Below, piece by piece: positions 26,501 through 34,744 of a stretch of 53,713 bases of DNA (the first letter of the stretch is position 1; each line of letters opens with the position of its first letter). Source of the DNA: an uncultured Candidatus Melainabacteria bacterium. GTDB lineage: Bacteria > Cyanobacteriota > Vampirovibrionia > Gastranaerophilales > Gastranaerophilaceae. The stretch lies in contig CATLDC010000013.1 in NCBI GenBank assembly GCA_949902595.1, positions 1 through 53,713 of the forward strand. The letters are read 5' to 3'. The translations under genes were made by a program, and so were the position numbers. A model generated the notes under the pieces. It searched no databases. It was not told the origin of the DNA and was given only the letters and a program-made list of their open reading frames with translations.

Positions 26501-27895
26501 CATAATCGGAACAGGGCCGATAATGAAGTTCAGAATCTCGTGAATCGGGAGCACTTTTTCTTCTGCAAGTTCCAGATCAACATTCTTCGTACTCCAGACC
26601 CGCATATCAGCGTATTTGACGTTGTAGAGTTCAACCCCGCCCTTAACCCAGACTTTTTCCGCTCCGCCTGCCGGCACCACAACATCATAGTTTACGTATC
26701 TGCCTGTAAAATCGAGTTTAACGGTTGCGCCTTTTGCGTTCTTTATCGGTTTAATCAGGATTCCGTTATCAATATAAACATCGCCAACAATATCCGGCTC
26801 AAGGGTGTTTCCTTTAATAGAGAAGTTTCCGATTGCATCTCCGTAAAACTTGTAGGTTTTGAGTTTATACACATTAAACTCTTCCACAACAATTGGCGGA
26901 AGCAGGTTAACAATATCTTCGACCCTTGATTTGTTGAGTTGCACGTTAAGATTAATTGCGGTCAGAGGTTTATCAAGGTAGTTTAAAACATAGCCGTTAA
27001 CTGATGCGTGGATGTTTTTGGAATCAACATCAATGGAGTCAAAGTTTATCTTTTTGCTGGTGAGTGCAAAAGTCGAATTAACATTCAAAACATCAGGGAA
27101 GATTATGGACTTGCCGGAATCCTTCATGAGGATTGCGCAGTTTTCAAAAACAGCGTGCAGGTTGTTTTTATCAACATCAACATTAATTATCCCCTGAACA
27201 TCTTTCAAGTCCTGTGGAAGATAGTGTTTTAGATAATTCCCCAGAGGTTCCAGATTGAAATTAGAAATCTTAACATCAATAACACTTTTGTTAATATCGT
27301 TGTTTCCCGGAAGAAACAAATCAATTTTCGCTTCCGAAACAGCGCCCTGGATATTAACCGAGCTATCTGTGTGCAGTTTTATGTATCTGTTATTCTTTTT
27401 ATAAAAAACATCTTTTCCGCTGTAAAGAATCGGAGTTTTCACGCCCTTCTGGGTGATAGAGAGTTTGAACTTATCGATTTTTACAGAATCGCATTTGACT
27501 TTTGCATTAGAAAGTTTAGAGAAAAAATCCTTGTCCAACTCGGGTTTGTTATCCAGATAGGAGTCAATCCCGATATTAGAAGCTTCGATTTTGTTAATAT
27601 GCACCCTTCCTGAAAGAAGCGGAAGAAGTCTGATTCTAATTGCAGGGTTTTCAAGAAGGATATTATCTTTTGTTTTTTTATCGGTTATCTCGATATGATT
27701 TGCAGAAATTTTTGCCGTAGGAAGCAGATTTAGTCTTAAGCGGGGCTCTTCTGTTTTAATCTCGTAGTCTGAATTATAGGACAAATTTTCGCACACAACC
27801 GGCACCGCTTTTGAGAAAATAAGCGGAAGCCCCCAGAGCCAAAAGGTATAGAATACAAGTATTCCTATTATATATTTATTTAAAATTTGTCTCAT
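23549..27895 (-). CDS. AsmA/TamB-like envelope protein
   Basis: 1448 aa. One N-terminal membrane segment (residues ~8-28, IIGILVFYTFWLWGLPLIF) is followed by ~1400 residues of short beta-strand-rich repeats with alternating hydrophobic residues and few aromatic or cysteine residues, as in AsmA-family bridge proteins that carry lipids between the inner and outer membranes. The N-terminal EEPRLRLNLLPTAKISANHIEI matches the AsmA-like start and the last ~250 residues (GKTTFNVSDGRMPKLGSLEY, then AEMEVFGLLSKKI) match the AsmA C-terminal domain. Probably anchored in the inner membrane with a periplasmic groove. It is the longest gene here; a TATGAT box lies 13 nt before the ATG. Confidence 0.8.
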   Translation of the reverse strand: MRQILNKYIIGILVFYTFWLWGLPLIFSKAVPVVCENLSYNSDYEIKTEEPRLRLNLLPTAKISANHIEITDKKTKDNILLENPAIRIRLLPLLSGRVHINKIEASNIGIDSYLDNKPELDKDFFSKLSNAKVKCDSVKIDKFKLSITQKGVKTPILYSGKDVFYKKNNRYIKLHTDSSVNIQGAVSEAKIDLFLPGNNDINKSVIDVKISNFNLEPLGNYLKHYLPQDLKDVQGIINVDVDKNNLHAVFENCAILMKDSGKSIIFPDVLNVNSTFALTSKKINFDSIDVDSKNIHASVNGYVLNYLDKPLTAINLNVQLNKSRVEDIVNLLPPIVVEEFNVYKLKTYKFYGDAIGNFSIKGNTLEPDIVGDVYIDNGILIKPIKNAKGATVKLDFTGRYVNYDVVVPAGGAEKVWVKGGVELYNVKYADMRVWSTKNVDLELAEEKVLPIHEILNFIIGPVPIMDIKGDGNIDITIKGNRKNPHVWGNANFNNVKTYFNDMPDLVLTNADAVLQFNDQSATFTSKRGKVNGRDISINGTCNLFGKFDFDVVSKNQPIDYLFRAIQTSTMIDDLKKMLPNLDVCEGLVNLNLKVYGAIKDIEYIKFNENFFTGGDITLLGNTFGMQGIKVNNTKGKISVNGTNADVDVNSFIGKSPIAVKAIVKNNIADLNLSIPKLNLNDITPSTNDLQNDIGNILLAVSAKYKGAVDKIEYNKINFNAKILGTEAGNKLKISNGEITLADNRLKVENVSGFIEGSPSTFDVNLRADSVSTKPDVNGQIKLKSFDLPLLNSFAQYSIIPPEIKEYIKLVKFDKGRINLNCRIAHNKLNAYTDLGGMAFIYTPLELPVQIVNGSLIMRNGTLRLNKINLLADGMPILADGEINDVFTKQNFNIYVNSKPKQEFIDKYVNKNQIYPIKIKGDIVYSSRFKGVKDNFDAKSEINMSKDSSIYYLGATIGDIENAIVLNLETKVLKQYMMKIKEFSYDKLISSQSNRQTRLNMLKARGGIDVYKDDLEFHNLYIKTQNPTDARIFNIIFRKPNIKQGQFTSDLLFNGRLSNPRLSGDFHIFETNIPFLDTTMKNIVFVFKDKTIELTSKGEILGNDIAVQAVLKNKLVPPYHIEKASLYTKVLDLNYITNKLKLSQVDNIHTFETFEGLDLTSLVIRNLKMNADSIYLRNIVAEDFEAHGSLNEKSLVDIEQFKFNMASGKLNGDFKFNLKNNHTELNLKAAGIDANDLTIALFDLNNQIYGDLTGDIKLSCDGTDFEKCMKTLNGKTTFNVSDGRMPKLGSLEYLLKAGNLLKGGFTGISINSVIDIITPLKTGNFSNIYGTMDIKDGVAENIGIASRGKDLSLFISGNYNFSTSIAEMEVFGLLSKKISTMFGPVGNLSLNTLFNVIPGIDLSKDNRVLEHINKIPGIELSSKAYRKFIAEIKGNINGEDYVTSFKWIN

Positions 27896-27951
27896 TCTAA
27901 TAATTTATATCATACCAATAAATATATTAACTAACAAGTAGGTTAACACAC

Positions 27952-27980
27952 TTTACCGGATTAGCTAACCGTGCTATAAT
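27952..27980 (+). promoter_or_regulatory. Promoter of the exported-protein gene, leaderless layout
   Basis: TTTACC (27952-27957), 17 nt, then TGC-TATAAT (27975-27980 for TATAAT). The GTG start codon begins 7 nt after TATAAT, the expected transcription start. Confidence 0.7.
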
Positions 27981-27987
27981 TTTAAAC

Positions 27988-29151
27988 GTGAGAGATTTAT
28001 TTAGAGTACTGGTAGTTGGGATAGTTATGTTTATTGCTCCGTTTGTTTGCGCAGAGCAGTACAAGGTGCTGGTCATTCCGGACAACATCGTGACCGAAAA
28101 CGACGCGATTGATTCCTATATCTACAACGCAACATCAGAGTTTTTTGCAAACGAAGTAATCAACCTGCTTAACCAGACTGATTTTATCAAAGCCCCTACG
28201 GTAAGCGAGGAGCGAAAGCTTTTAAAGAGTTCGCCTTACTCAATGATTCCTGCAAGGAATCTCACAACCAAATTCAAGACCTCGTACAACATTGATTTTG
28301 TTCAGCTAAAAAAAATCGCAGCAACGAATCAGGCAAGATACGTACTCTTAATGACTTCTTCTGTTGATTCAGAAAACTACATACTTAGAAGAACTGTCTG
28401 GGATTTTATGAACGTGCCTGGTGCGACAGTCATTGACCCGGCTTACAAAATCTCAACCTACGCAGCGCTTGTGGATGTTCAAAAAAATTCAGTGCTCTGG
28501 TCAAACACTTTCTACAAGACAATCAGCGTTGTAGAAAGCCGCATTATCCCGCGCGGGCCTTCGCCGCAAACAGAGCAGCTTCAAAAAATCAGGGATTATT
28601 CAAGAATGCTTTGTCCTGAAATCGCGCAGAATGTTCAGTTAAAAGTGCTTACTCCTGCTGATTACGCAAAGGAATCCAATCAGATTTATTATGACATGGG
28701 CAACTTTGACAACGTATTTACCAAGAAATACAGAAGATGGTACAAAGAGGGCTCAAAAGATTACGATGTTGCAAAAACCCGTGTAGACGCACAAATTGCA
28801 AACACCAAAGAAAAGATTAACGACACAAAAGAAAAAACCAAGAAAAAATATCAGAGCTATAAGCAGCAGCGTCAGGAAAAAGCGCTTCAAAAATACGAAG
28901 AGAAGCTAAATTCCAAGCTGGAAGTAAAAGCCGAGCCTGTTATAAAATCAGAGCCGGAGGTTTCCAAGCCAATCCTTAAGCTGCCTAAATTTGAAAAGCC
29001 GGAGCCTAATGTTCACAACATCAATTACCAGAAACCGGCGCAGGATACTTTCAGCACATACGAGCCTATTGATATAAAAAAGACCAGAAAAAACAATCTC
29101 TACGGCGATTTTGACACAAACCGTCCGAATCTTAGAGACTACGCTAATTAG
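27988..29151 (+). CDS. Exported protein of unknown function
   Basis: 387 aa with a GTG start placed by the promoter 7 nt upstream and by the signal peptide directly after it (MRDLFRVLVVGIVMFIAPFVCA). The mature N-terminal half (KVLVIPDNIVTE..., FANEVINLLNQTDFI) resembles the variable alpha/beta fold of periplasmic subunits. Residues ~250-300 are a lysine/glutamate-rich coiled coil (AQIANTKEKINDTKEKTKKK), followed by a proline- and lysine-rich tail without structure. I do not recognise the family. The stop overlaps that of the convergent glycosyltransferase gene by 3 nt. Confidence 0.65.
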   Translation: MRDLFRVLVVGIVMFIAPFVCAEQYKVLVIPDNIVTENDAIDSYIYNATSEFFANEVINLLNQTDFIKAPTVSEERKLLKSSPYSMIPARNLTTKFKTSYNIDFVQLKKIAATNQARYVLLMTSSVDSENYILRRTVWDFMNVPGATVIDPAYKISTYAALVDVQKNSVLWSNTFYKTISVVESRIIPRGPSPQTEQLQKIRDYSRMLCPEIAQNVQLKVLTPADYAKESNQIYYDMGNFDNVFTKKYRRWYKEGSKDYDVAKTRVDAQIANTKEKINDTKEKTKKKYQSYKQQRQEKALQKYEEKLNSKLEVKAEPVIKSEPEVSKPILKLPKFEKPEPNVHNINYQKPAQDTFSTYEPIDIKKTRKNNLYGDFDTNRPNLRDYAN

Positions 29152-30602
29152 TTCTGGATATAGAAAAGATACGAACCTCTTTCCTGATGTGAATAAAGAA
29201 CATCTTGTTCTTGCAGCCACTCAAGCACGTATCCGAACATCTGGTTCTTTCTATAATCTTTAACCATATACAGCCAGAATTTTTGCCCTTTTTTCAAATT
29301 ATTAAGGTAGCTGAAAACCTTTTCCCTGCCGCCTCCGGCCGTATCCATTTCATAGATATTGTCAGTATCAAACCCGAGGCTTGAAGAGTAGAACAAATAG
29401 CTGGAAGTAGAAGCAGAGTTACACAAAACAGCGTCTGTTTCAGGGTTAAACTTCTCTTTCAAAATCATCATAAGATTCTTAGGTGCATAGGTTATAAAAG
29501 TCTCCACCTTAGAAATCTTGTTCAGGTAAGAAAAATTGTACCCGCCAAACGCGAGAAAGAAACAAACCAACCCTGCCCAGAAAGCCTTGCCGTTTAAAGA
29601 GTCGACTGTTTTTACTGCTAACAAAATAAACCCGACAATAAAATACAGCCCGACTCTTCCTACAAAAGGATACAGATGCAGAAGCGACGCCAAAAGACAG
29701 AGCGCCAGTGTTATCAATAGAAATATCGAAATCGGTTTTCTATCTTTCAAGCAGAAAAACATCCCGCCAAGAGTCAGGATAAACCAGAACAGCGGCAAGA
29801 CATTCGGGAAAAAATCGTATTGATAATTCAAACCAAGCAGTCTTACAAGGCTCATTGGCGTAAAATTCCAGAACCCGTCGTCCCAATAGTTCGGGAAGAA
29901 AGAATTTAAATCAATGCGGGATGGATTAAGGTTGAACACAAAATACGCAAGCATAAGCCCCGCAAGAGGAATTGTGATGCCAATGAATCGTTTATAAAAC
30001 TCTTTGTCTTTGAAATTGTTAATCAAATTTTGGATAAAAAACGCGCCGATAAAAAATACTGACGGGAGCGAAATCAGCGGAAGCAAAAGGATTACAAACC
30101 CGAGTCCGATTGTCTTTTTGAGGCTTAGTTTTGCAAGATTTATCTTAGGGAAATAATAGAGGCAGAGTGCACAGATTAAAATATCCAAAGAATACTGTTT
30201 AAAAGTCACAGAGAAATTTAATACCGGTCTGCTTACCATGTAAATAAACAGGCTTAAAACAACAGAGATTCTTTTTTTGAAAAATTCCGAGCAAATAAGA
30301 TAGAGAACACCTGCTGCTCCGATATTTGCGGCAAGCGAAATAAATTTGAGCGCGTACTCATTGTAGCCAAAGATTCCGCTTACAAACCTTCCGATAAGCA
30401 GAAACAGCGGCGGTGCGGATTGCGCATCACCTAGCGGTAAAAACATCTGCCAGAGGTTCTTATCCAGCATTGTCAGGATGAGCCTGCACTCATCGTCTTC
30501 AAAATTTCCGCTTGATACAAAAAGGTTAAGCCTTAATGCCACACCAATGATTACAATCAGTCCGAGTGCAACATAGTAGAGAATGTCTTTAGTCTTAGTC
30601 AT
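29148..30602 (-). CDS. Integral-membrane glycosyltransferase, GT39/ArnT-like (GT-C fold)
   Basis: 484 aa with about 10-12 membrane segments. The first periplasmic loop has FEDDECR, matching the acidic catalytic motif of GT-C enzymes that use polyprenyl-phosphate sugars, and GDAQSAPPLFLLIGR resembles the conserved PPL region. The C-terminus is a soluble domain (AVLCNSASTSSYLFYSS). It likely glycosylates a lipid or protein on the periplasmic side. The acceptor cannot be told. It lies between the tRNA-Gly terminator and the exported-protein gene. Confidence 0.75.
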   Translation of the reverse strand: MTKTKDILYYVALGLIVIIGVALRLNLFVSSGNFEDDECRLILTMLDKNLWQMFLPLGDAQSAPPLFLLIGRFVSGIFGYNEYALKFISLAANIGAAGVLYLICSEFFKKRISVVLSLFIYMVSRPVLNFSVTFKQYSLDILICALCLYYFPKINLAKLSLKKTIGLGFVILLLPLISLPSVFFIGAFFIQNLINNFKDKEFYKRFIGITIPLAGLMLAYFVFNLNPSRIDLNSFFPNYWDDGFWNFTPMSLVRLLGLNYQYDFFPNVLPLFWFILTLGGMFFCLKDRKPISIFLLITLALCLLASLLHLYPFVGRVGLYFIVGFILLAVKTVDSLNGKAFWAGLVCFFLAFGGYNFSYLNKISKVETFITYAPKNLMMILKEKFNPETDAVLCNSASTSSYLFYSSSLGFDTDNIYEMDTAGGGREKVFSYLNNLKKGQKFWLYMVKDYRKNQMFGYVLEWLQEQDVLYSHQERGSYLFYIQN

Positions 30603-30618
30603 AGCGCTCCCTGCAAAA

Positions 30619-30643
30619 TAAAAAAACTAAGCTTGCCGCTTAG
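30619..30643 (-). terminator. Terminator after tRNA-Gly
   Basis: On the - strand CTAAGC-GGCAA-GCTTAG followed by TTTTTTT. It separates the tRNA gene from the glycosyltransferase gene. Confidence 0.8.
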
Positions 30644-30689
30644 TCTATTTAATCTCATATTTTAAGTATTGTGTTATGTATTTTTTTAA

Positions 30690-30764
30690 TGGAGCGGGAG
30701 ACGAGGCTCGAACTCGCGACATCCTCCTTGGCAAGGAGGCATTCTACCACTGAATTACCCCCGC
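30690..30764 (-). tRNA. tRNA-Gly (anticodon GCC)
   Basis: 75 nt including an encoded CCA. The acceptor stem GCGGGGG pairs with CTCCCGC (one G-T pair), the anticodon arm is CCTCC-TTGCCAA-GGAGG and the T arm contains GTTCGAG. Discriminator base is T. A glyQ gene lies 7 kb away. Confidence 0.97.
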
Positions 30765-30824
30765 TCGGTATATTTCTATAGTACATGAAAAATTTTTGAA
30801 GTCAAGCGCAAAACATTAACATTC

Positions 30825-31217
30825 TTATTTTGTTAACACTACAGATTTATACATATTGTTATTTGGAGCATTGTTGCCAAGTTTTATTATTTTCTCAAGC
30901 GCAAATTTCAAAGGATTCATCTTCTTTGAAGATTCGTACACCACACTCTTTGAAGCAACAAAATCATCCATAGAATTTGCCACAAGTACATTTTTCTTTG
31001 GTACAAACTTTGTAAAAGAAGCAAAAGGCTTGCCGTTGTTTTCGCCAATATCAAACCTCAAGCGGGTTTGAAGACAGGTTTTGTCAATATTTTTACGCGC
31101 AGCATTTAGCTTATCAAACTTGCCGTGCTCAACCGCATAATCAGCAACAAGTCTCAATGATTCGCTGTCCAAAAACTTTGCTCTAAACGATGTATTAGTG
31201 TTATTTGTTATCTGCAT
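30825..31217 (-). CDS. Small protein of unknown function with N-terminal SFRAK motif
   Basis: 130 aa, basic. The first residues MQITNNTNTSFRAKF have the N-x-x-SF-x-(A/G)-(K/R) pattern that I associate with numerous uncharacterised gut-Melainabacteria proteins; the kinase-like protein at 16700 has a similar motif. The body is helical with DFVASKSVVYES and no known domain. AGGATTTG lies upstream of the ATG. Function unknown; possibly a secreted or surface protein, by inference only. Confidence 0.5.
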   Translation of the reverse strand: MQITNNTNTSFRAKFLDSESLRLVADYAVEHGKFDKLNAARKNIDKTCLQTRLRFDIGENNGKPFASFTKFVPKKNVLVANSMDDFVASKSVVYESSKKMNPLKFALEKIIKLGNNAPNNNMYKSVVLTK

Positions 31218-31328
31218 ATCAAATCCTTTCTATGATATAAAACCCGCTAAAAAAATTTTTTGCTGTTCAATTTGAAATTCCTAATCAAAATGTGCTATAC
31301 TGTTAACAACAATTTGAGGGGAGATTAT

Positions 31329-31637
31329 ATGAGCGATAATATTCAAATTAAAGAAGTTAACGGCGTTGACGTAGTTCAATACCAGCCAAAAGGCGTGTGC
31401 TGCAAAATGATGCAGATGAGAATCAAAGACAACAAGATTCAGGACGTAGAATTTGTAGGAGGCTGCAACGGCAACCTGAGCGGGATTGGTATCCTCATAA
31501 AAGGTATGGATATCAACGAAATCGTTCCAAAACTCAGCGGACTTCCTTGCGGAAGCAGACCAACAAGCTGCCCTGACCAGCTTACAAAAGGCATTGAGGC
31601 TTATCTTGAAGCAAAGAAGTCAAGTGTAACAGCATAA
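31329..31637 (+). CDS. TSCPD domain protein (TIGR03905-like)
   Basis: 102 aa. Contains GVCCKMMQMRI, GGCNGNLSGI and TSCPDQLTKGIEAYL, the signature of the short stand-alone TSCPD protein family. The cysteines could bind metal. Some TSCPD domains occur at the C-terminus of ribonucleotide reductases. The ATG at 31329 has GAGGGGAG upstream; a longer in-frame start at 31260 lacks support. The promoter has TGC-TATACT near 31295. Confidence 0.85.
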   Translation: MSDNIQIKEVNGVDVVQYQPKGVCCKMMQMRIKDNKIQDVEFVGGCNGNLSGIGILIKGMDINEIVPKLSGLPCGSRPTSCPDQLTKGIEAYLEAKKSSVTA

Positions 31638-31654
31638 CAACAAGAACACGCGTT

Positions 31655-31705
31655 TCACACCTTCGCCCTTGATGGGAGAAGGTGCCCGGAGGGCGGATGA
31701 GGGTG
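31655..31705. repeat. Palindromic intergenic repeat running into the isocitrate dehydrogenase start
   Basis: Contains CTTCGCCCTTGATGGGAG followed by AAGGTGCCCGGAGGGCGG and ATGAGGGTG. The last part supplies the GAGGG ribosome-binding site of the next gene. Related to the repeats near 23440 and 40440. Confidence 0.55.
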
Positions 31706-31710
31706 AAAAG

Positions 31711-32706
31711 TTGAAAAATATAACACTAATCAAAGGGGACGGAATCGGGCCGGAAATCAGCGACGCTGTGCTAAAAATTATTAAAGCAGCCAGAGTCGAA
31801 ATCAACTGGGACATACAAACAGCAGGCGCTGACGTAATCGAAAAAGAAGGCGTGCCGCTTCCGGCTCGCGTAATCGAATCCGTAAAAAGAAACAAAATTG
31901 CACTTAAATCACCGGTCACAACCCCGATTGGCAAAGGATTCCGCTCCGTTAATGTTCAGCTTAGAAAAGAACTTGATTTGTATTCTAACCTGCGCCCCTG
32001 CTACAATCTTCCGGGCGTAAAAACAAGATACGACAATGTTGATATCGTTGTTGTAAGAGAAAACACCGAGGATTTGTACGCCGGAATCGAACGTCAGGTT
32101 GACGAAGACACAGCCGAAAGCATTAAAATCATCACCCGAGGCGCTTCAGAGCGCATTGCAAGATTTGCCTTTGATTATGCTGTAAAAAACAACAGAAAAG
32201 AAGTCTGCGTGGTTACAAAAGCCAATATCTGCAAGCTTTCTGACGGATTGTTTTTAGAGAGCGCTCGCAAAAACTCCGAACTTTATCCGCAAATAAAATT
32301 CAGAGAGATTCTTGTTGACAACTGCTGCATGCAGCTTGTCCAGAACCCTAACCAGTTTGATGTGCTTCTGCTTCCAAACCTGTACGGCGATATCGTCTCT
32401 GACCTTTGCGCAGGACTCATTGGCGGACTAGGAATCGCTCAAGGAGCAAACATTGGTAAAGATTATGCTGTATTTGAGCCTGTACACGGCTCTGCGCCGG
32501 ATATTGCAGGACAGGATAAGGCTAATCCTACAGCAATGCTTATGTCTGCAATCGAAATGCTTAATTATATCGGCGAAGTCGAGGCTGCAAAACGCATAAA
32601 AACCGCGCTTTTTGACACGCTTAAATCCGGAATCAAAACCGCGGACTTGGGCGGGAACGCAAAGTGCAGCGAGTTTACAGACGCGATGATTTCTAAACTT
32701 TCGTAG
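31711..32706 (+). CDS. NAD-type isocitrate dehydrogenase family enzyme
   Basis: 331 aa from a TTG start with GAGGG 7 nt upstream; an in-frame ATG at 31669 would translate part of an intergenic repeat. LIKGDGIGPEISD, the substrate-binding NVQLRKELDLYSNLRPC, VRENTEDLYAGIE and LLLPNLYGDIVSDLCAGLIG show the beta-decarboxylating dehydrogenase family, closest to NAD-dependent isocitrate or homoisocitrate dehydrogenases. VHGSAPDIAGQDKANPTA is the nucleotide-binding region. It would feed 2-oxoglutarate to glutamate synthesis, which fits the GltD-like gene at 42737. An isopropylmalate role is less likely. Confidence 0.85.
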   Translation: MKNITLIKGDGIGPEISDAVLKIIKAARVEINWDIQTAGADVIEKEGVPLPARVIESVKRNKIALKSPVTTPIGKGFRSVNVQLRKELDLYSNLRPCYNLPGVKTRYDNVDIVVVRENTEDLYAGIERQVDEDTAESIKIITRGASERIARFAFDYAVKNNRKEVCVVTKANICKLSDGLFLESARKNSELYPQIKFREILVDNCCMQLVQNPNQFDVLLLPNLYGDIVSDLCAGLIGGLGIAQGANIGKDYAVFEPVHGSAPDIAGQDKANPTAMLMSAIEMLNYIGEVEAAKRIKTALFDTLKSGIKTADLGGNAKCSEFTDAMISKLS

Positions 32707-32710
32707 TTTA

Positions 32711-32719
32711 TGCTATAAT
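32711..32719 (+). promoter_or_regulatory. Extended -10 promoter before the Pif1-like gene
   Basis: TGC-TATAAT ends 10 nt before the ATG at 32730, predicting a leader of about 3-4 nt and no Shine-Dalgarno contact. Confidence 0.55.
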
Positions 32720-32729
32720 TAAACCGGAT

Positions 32730-34736
32730 ATGGAAGCAACATTAACAAGCCCTGATTTTTCAAATCCGGCTGAAACACTAAAAATACTAACATCCGAAAA
32801 CATAAGCTACGACGAGCTTACAGATTTTTGCGAAAAATTGGCGGATAAAATTACAGTTGTTCATACAAATCAGGATGACCGCAAATTTCAGGCAATCACC
32901 CAGTGTATCTTGGAGTGCTACAAGCGGATTTGTAACTTCAAATCATCCCAATGGATTACTGAAAACAAGCTCAGGCACGAGCTTAATGCAGGTGAAAAGC
33001 CTATAAGTTTCACAAGGATTAACGCCAAGCAGGAAGTTTGTTTATATAAAATCCTGAATTTCGACCAGATTGATTTTGAGAACGAAATTGCCTATGCAGA
33101 CGAGTTTGAGGTTGTGAAACCAGCCATAAAATCTTCCAAGCCCAAAGAGGAAGAGGATTCAACTTACACAAAAATTCTAACCCTTCTTCAAAACGGCGAA
33201 AATGTTTTCCTCACAGGTTTTGCAGGAACAGGTAAGAGTTATATTCTAAATAAGCTCAAAGAAAAGTTCAAGAAAAAGCTCACAATCACAAGCACCACAG
33301 GGCTTGCTGCCGTGAATGTCAAAGGTCAGACGCTTCATTCATGGGCAGGAGTCGGGCTTTGCAAAAACCCGATTAGCAAAACGGTTGAAAAAATCAGAAG
33401 CCGTGCAACCCAGCTAAGGCAGATTAAGAACTGCAAAATTCTTGCTGTGGACGAGATTTCCATGCTGAATTATGAGGCGTTTGAATACGTTAGCGAAGTG
33501 TTGAAACAAATCAAAGAATCTCCGGAGCCTTTTGGCGGAATACAGGTGCTTTTTATCGGTGATTTTTTCCAGCTCCCGCCGGTTGAAAAGGAGCCGGACG
33601 CAATCAGAAGATTCTGTTTTGACTCGCCTGTGTGGGAGGATTTGAACCTCAAAAATGTGGTTCTCAAGAAGAATTACCGCCAGAATGAAGAAAACTTTAT
33701 CACAGCACTTGCACACATGAGAACAAATTGCCTCGATTCAAACGACATCAAGCTTTTGAACAGCAGGTGCGTAGACAGTGACACTTATCAAACGGATATG
33801 CTGCACATTTTCTCGACCAACGAGGAGGCAAATCGCTACAACAGCGCGAAATTCAACATGATTGAAGAGCCCATCCGGATTTTCACGGCAGATGACGGGG
33901 TTTACAGGGGCACAAAACTGGTTTGCGAGAATTTTACGGAGAGTGAAAACTACATTCTTGAAATCTTCTCCAAAAATTGCCGCGCAGAAAAAGACATTCC
34001 TCTCAAGCTAGGCGCAAAAGTAATGCTGCTTGTAAATATGGATTTCAACAAGGGGCTCATAAACGGCGCCTGCGGCACGATTCTGGGGTTCAACGAAAAA
34101 AGTATCAACATAAAATTCGACAACGGAGTAACAGCCTCCATTCCGCAGCACAGGTTTGAATACTATTACAACGACAGGGTTGTAGCCGAGCGAATCCAAT
34201 ACCCGCTCAAGCTTGCTTATGGAATCACAATCCACAAGTCACAGGGAATGACGCTTGACAGGCTGGTTGTGGACTGTTCAAGAATCTTTGAGCGCGGTCA
34301 GGCTTACGTTGCAATGAGCAGGGTTAAGACGCTTGGCGGTTTGTTTATCAAGGCGTTTGAGCCGGAAAAAGTTATGGTCGACGAGCATGTTGCCGAGTTT
34401 TACGAAAACCTCAAAGAGGTTGGAGAAGTTGAGGCAAAGCCGGTTGTTGAAGACGAAGTTGAGCGCATAGAAGGCAATGCGCGTGAAATTATTTTAGGCT
34501 GCGTTGCAGAATTTAGCGGGCTTTACGGCAAGAGCGGGTTTGCAAAAATTCTGACCGGGAGCAGGCAAATCAAGGATAGCGAGTACAACATAAAGATTGC
34601 AAACTCAAAATACCTTGCTGCGCTTAAGGGAATGACCCAGAAAGCTGTCAGCGAGATGATTGACGAGCTTGTTGAAGAGGGGAAACTAAAAATTAAGCGC
34701 ATTAGTTTTGGCAGACCTGTTTTGTGTATTGTATAA
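32730..34736 (+). CDS. Pif1-like 5'-3' DNA helicase
   Basis: 668 aa. The N-terminal ~140 residues are an uncharacterised domain. Walker A GFAGTGKSY is near residue 165; TSTTGLAAVNVKGQTLHSWAG (motif Ia) and ILAVDEISMLNYE (Walker B) follow, then GDFFQLPPV, LKKNYRQ and the C-terminal LAYGITIHKSQGMTLDRLVVD and AYVAMSRVKTLGGLFI. This order is that of Pif1/RecD2-type superfamily 1B helicases, which unwind DNA 5' to 3' and resolve G-quadruplexes or stalled forks. A C-terminal winged-helix-like region (residues ~570-668) ends the protein. Its stop codon lies within the promoter of priA. Confidence 0.88.
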   Translation: MEATLTSPDFSNPAETLKILTSENISYDELTDFCEKLADKITVVHTNQDDRKFQAITQCILECYKRICNFKSSQWITENKLRHELNAGEKPISFTRINAKQEVCLYKILNFDQIDFENEIAYADEFEVVKPAIKSSKPKEEEDSTYTKILTLLQNGENVFLTGFAGTGKSYILNKLKEKFKKKLTITSTTGLAAVNVKGQTLHSWAGVGLCKNPISKTVEKIRSRATQLRQIKNCKILAVDEISMLNYEAFEYVSEVLKQIKESPEPFGGIQVLFIGDFFQLPPVEKEPDAIRRFCFDSPVWEDLNLKNVVLKKNYRQNEENFITALAHMRTNCLDSNDIKLLNSRCVDSDTYQTDMLHIFSTNEEANRYNSAKFNMIEEPIRIFTADDGVYRGTKLVCENFTESENYILEIFSKNCRAEKDIPLKLGAKVMLLVNMDFNKGLINGACGTILGFNEKSINIKFDNGVTASIPQHRFEYYYNDRVVAERIQYPLKLAYGITIHKSQGMTLDRLVVDCSRIFERGQAYVAMSRVKTLGGLFIKAFEPEKVMVDEHVAEFYENLKEVGEVEAKPVVEDEVERIEGNAREIILGCVAEFSGLYGKSGFAKILTGSRQIKDSEYNIKIANSKYLAALKGMTQKAVSEMIDELVEEGKLKIKRISFGRPVLCIV

Positions 34737-34737
34737 T
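34708..34737 (+). promoter_or_regulatory. priA promoter overlapping the end of the Pif1-like gene
   Basis: TTGGCA (34708-34713), 18 nt and TATAAT (34732-34737), the latter overlapping the upstream stop codon. The priA ATG is exactly 7 nt further on, so the mRNA should be leaderless. Confidence 0.65.
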
Positions 34738-34744
34738 AAACTTA

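Noticed and set aside
31669..31710. Longer N-terminus of the isocitrate dehydrogenase from the ATG at 31669
   Set aside because: This part is the palindromic repeat, and family homology begins at the TTG codon, which has GAGGG in place.
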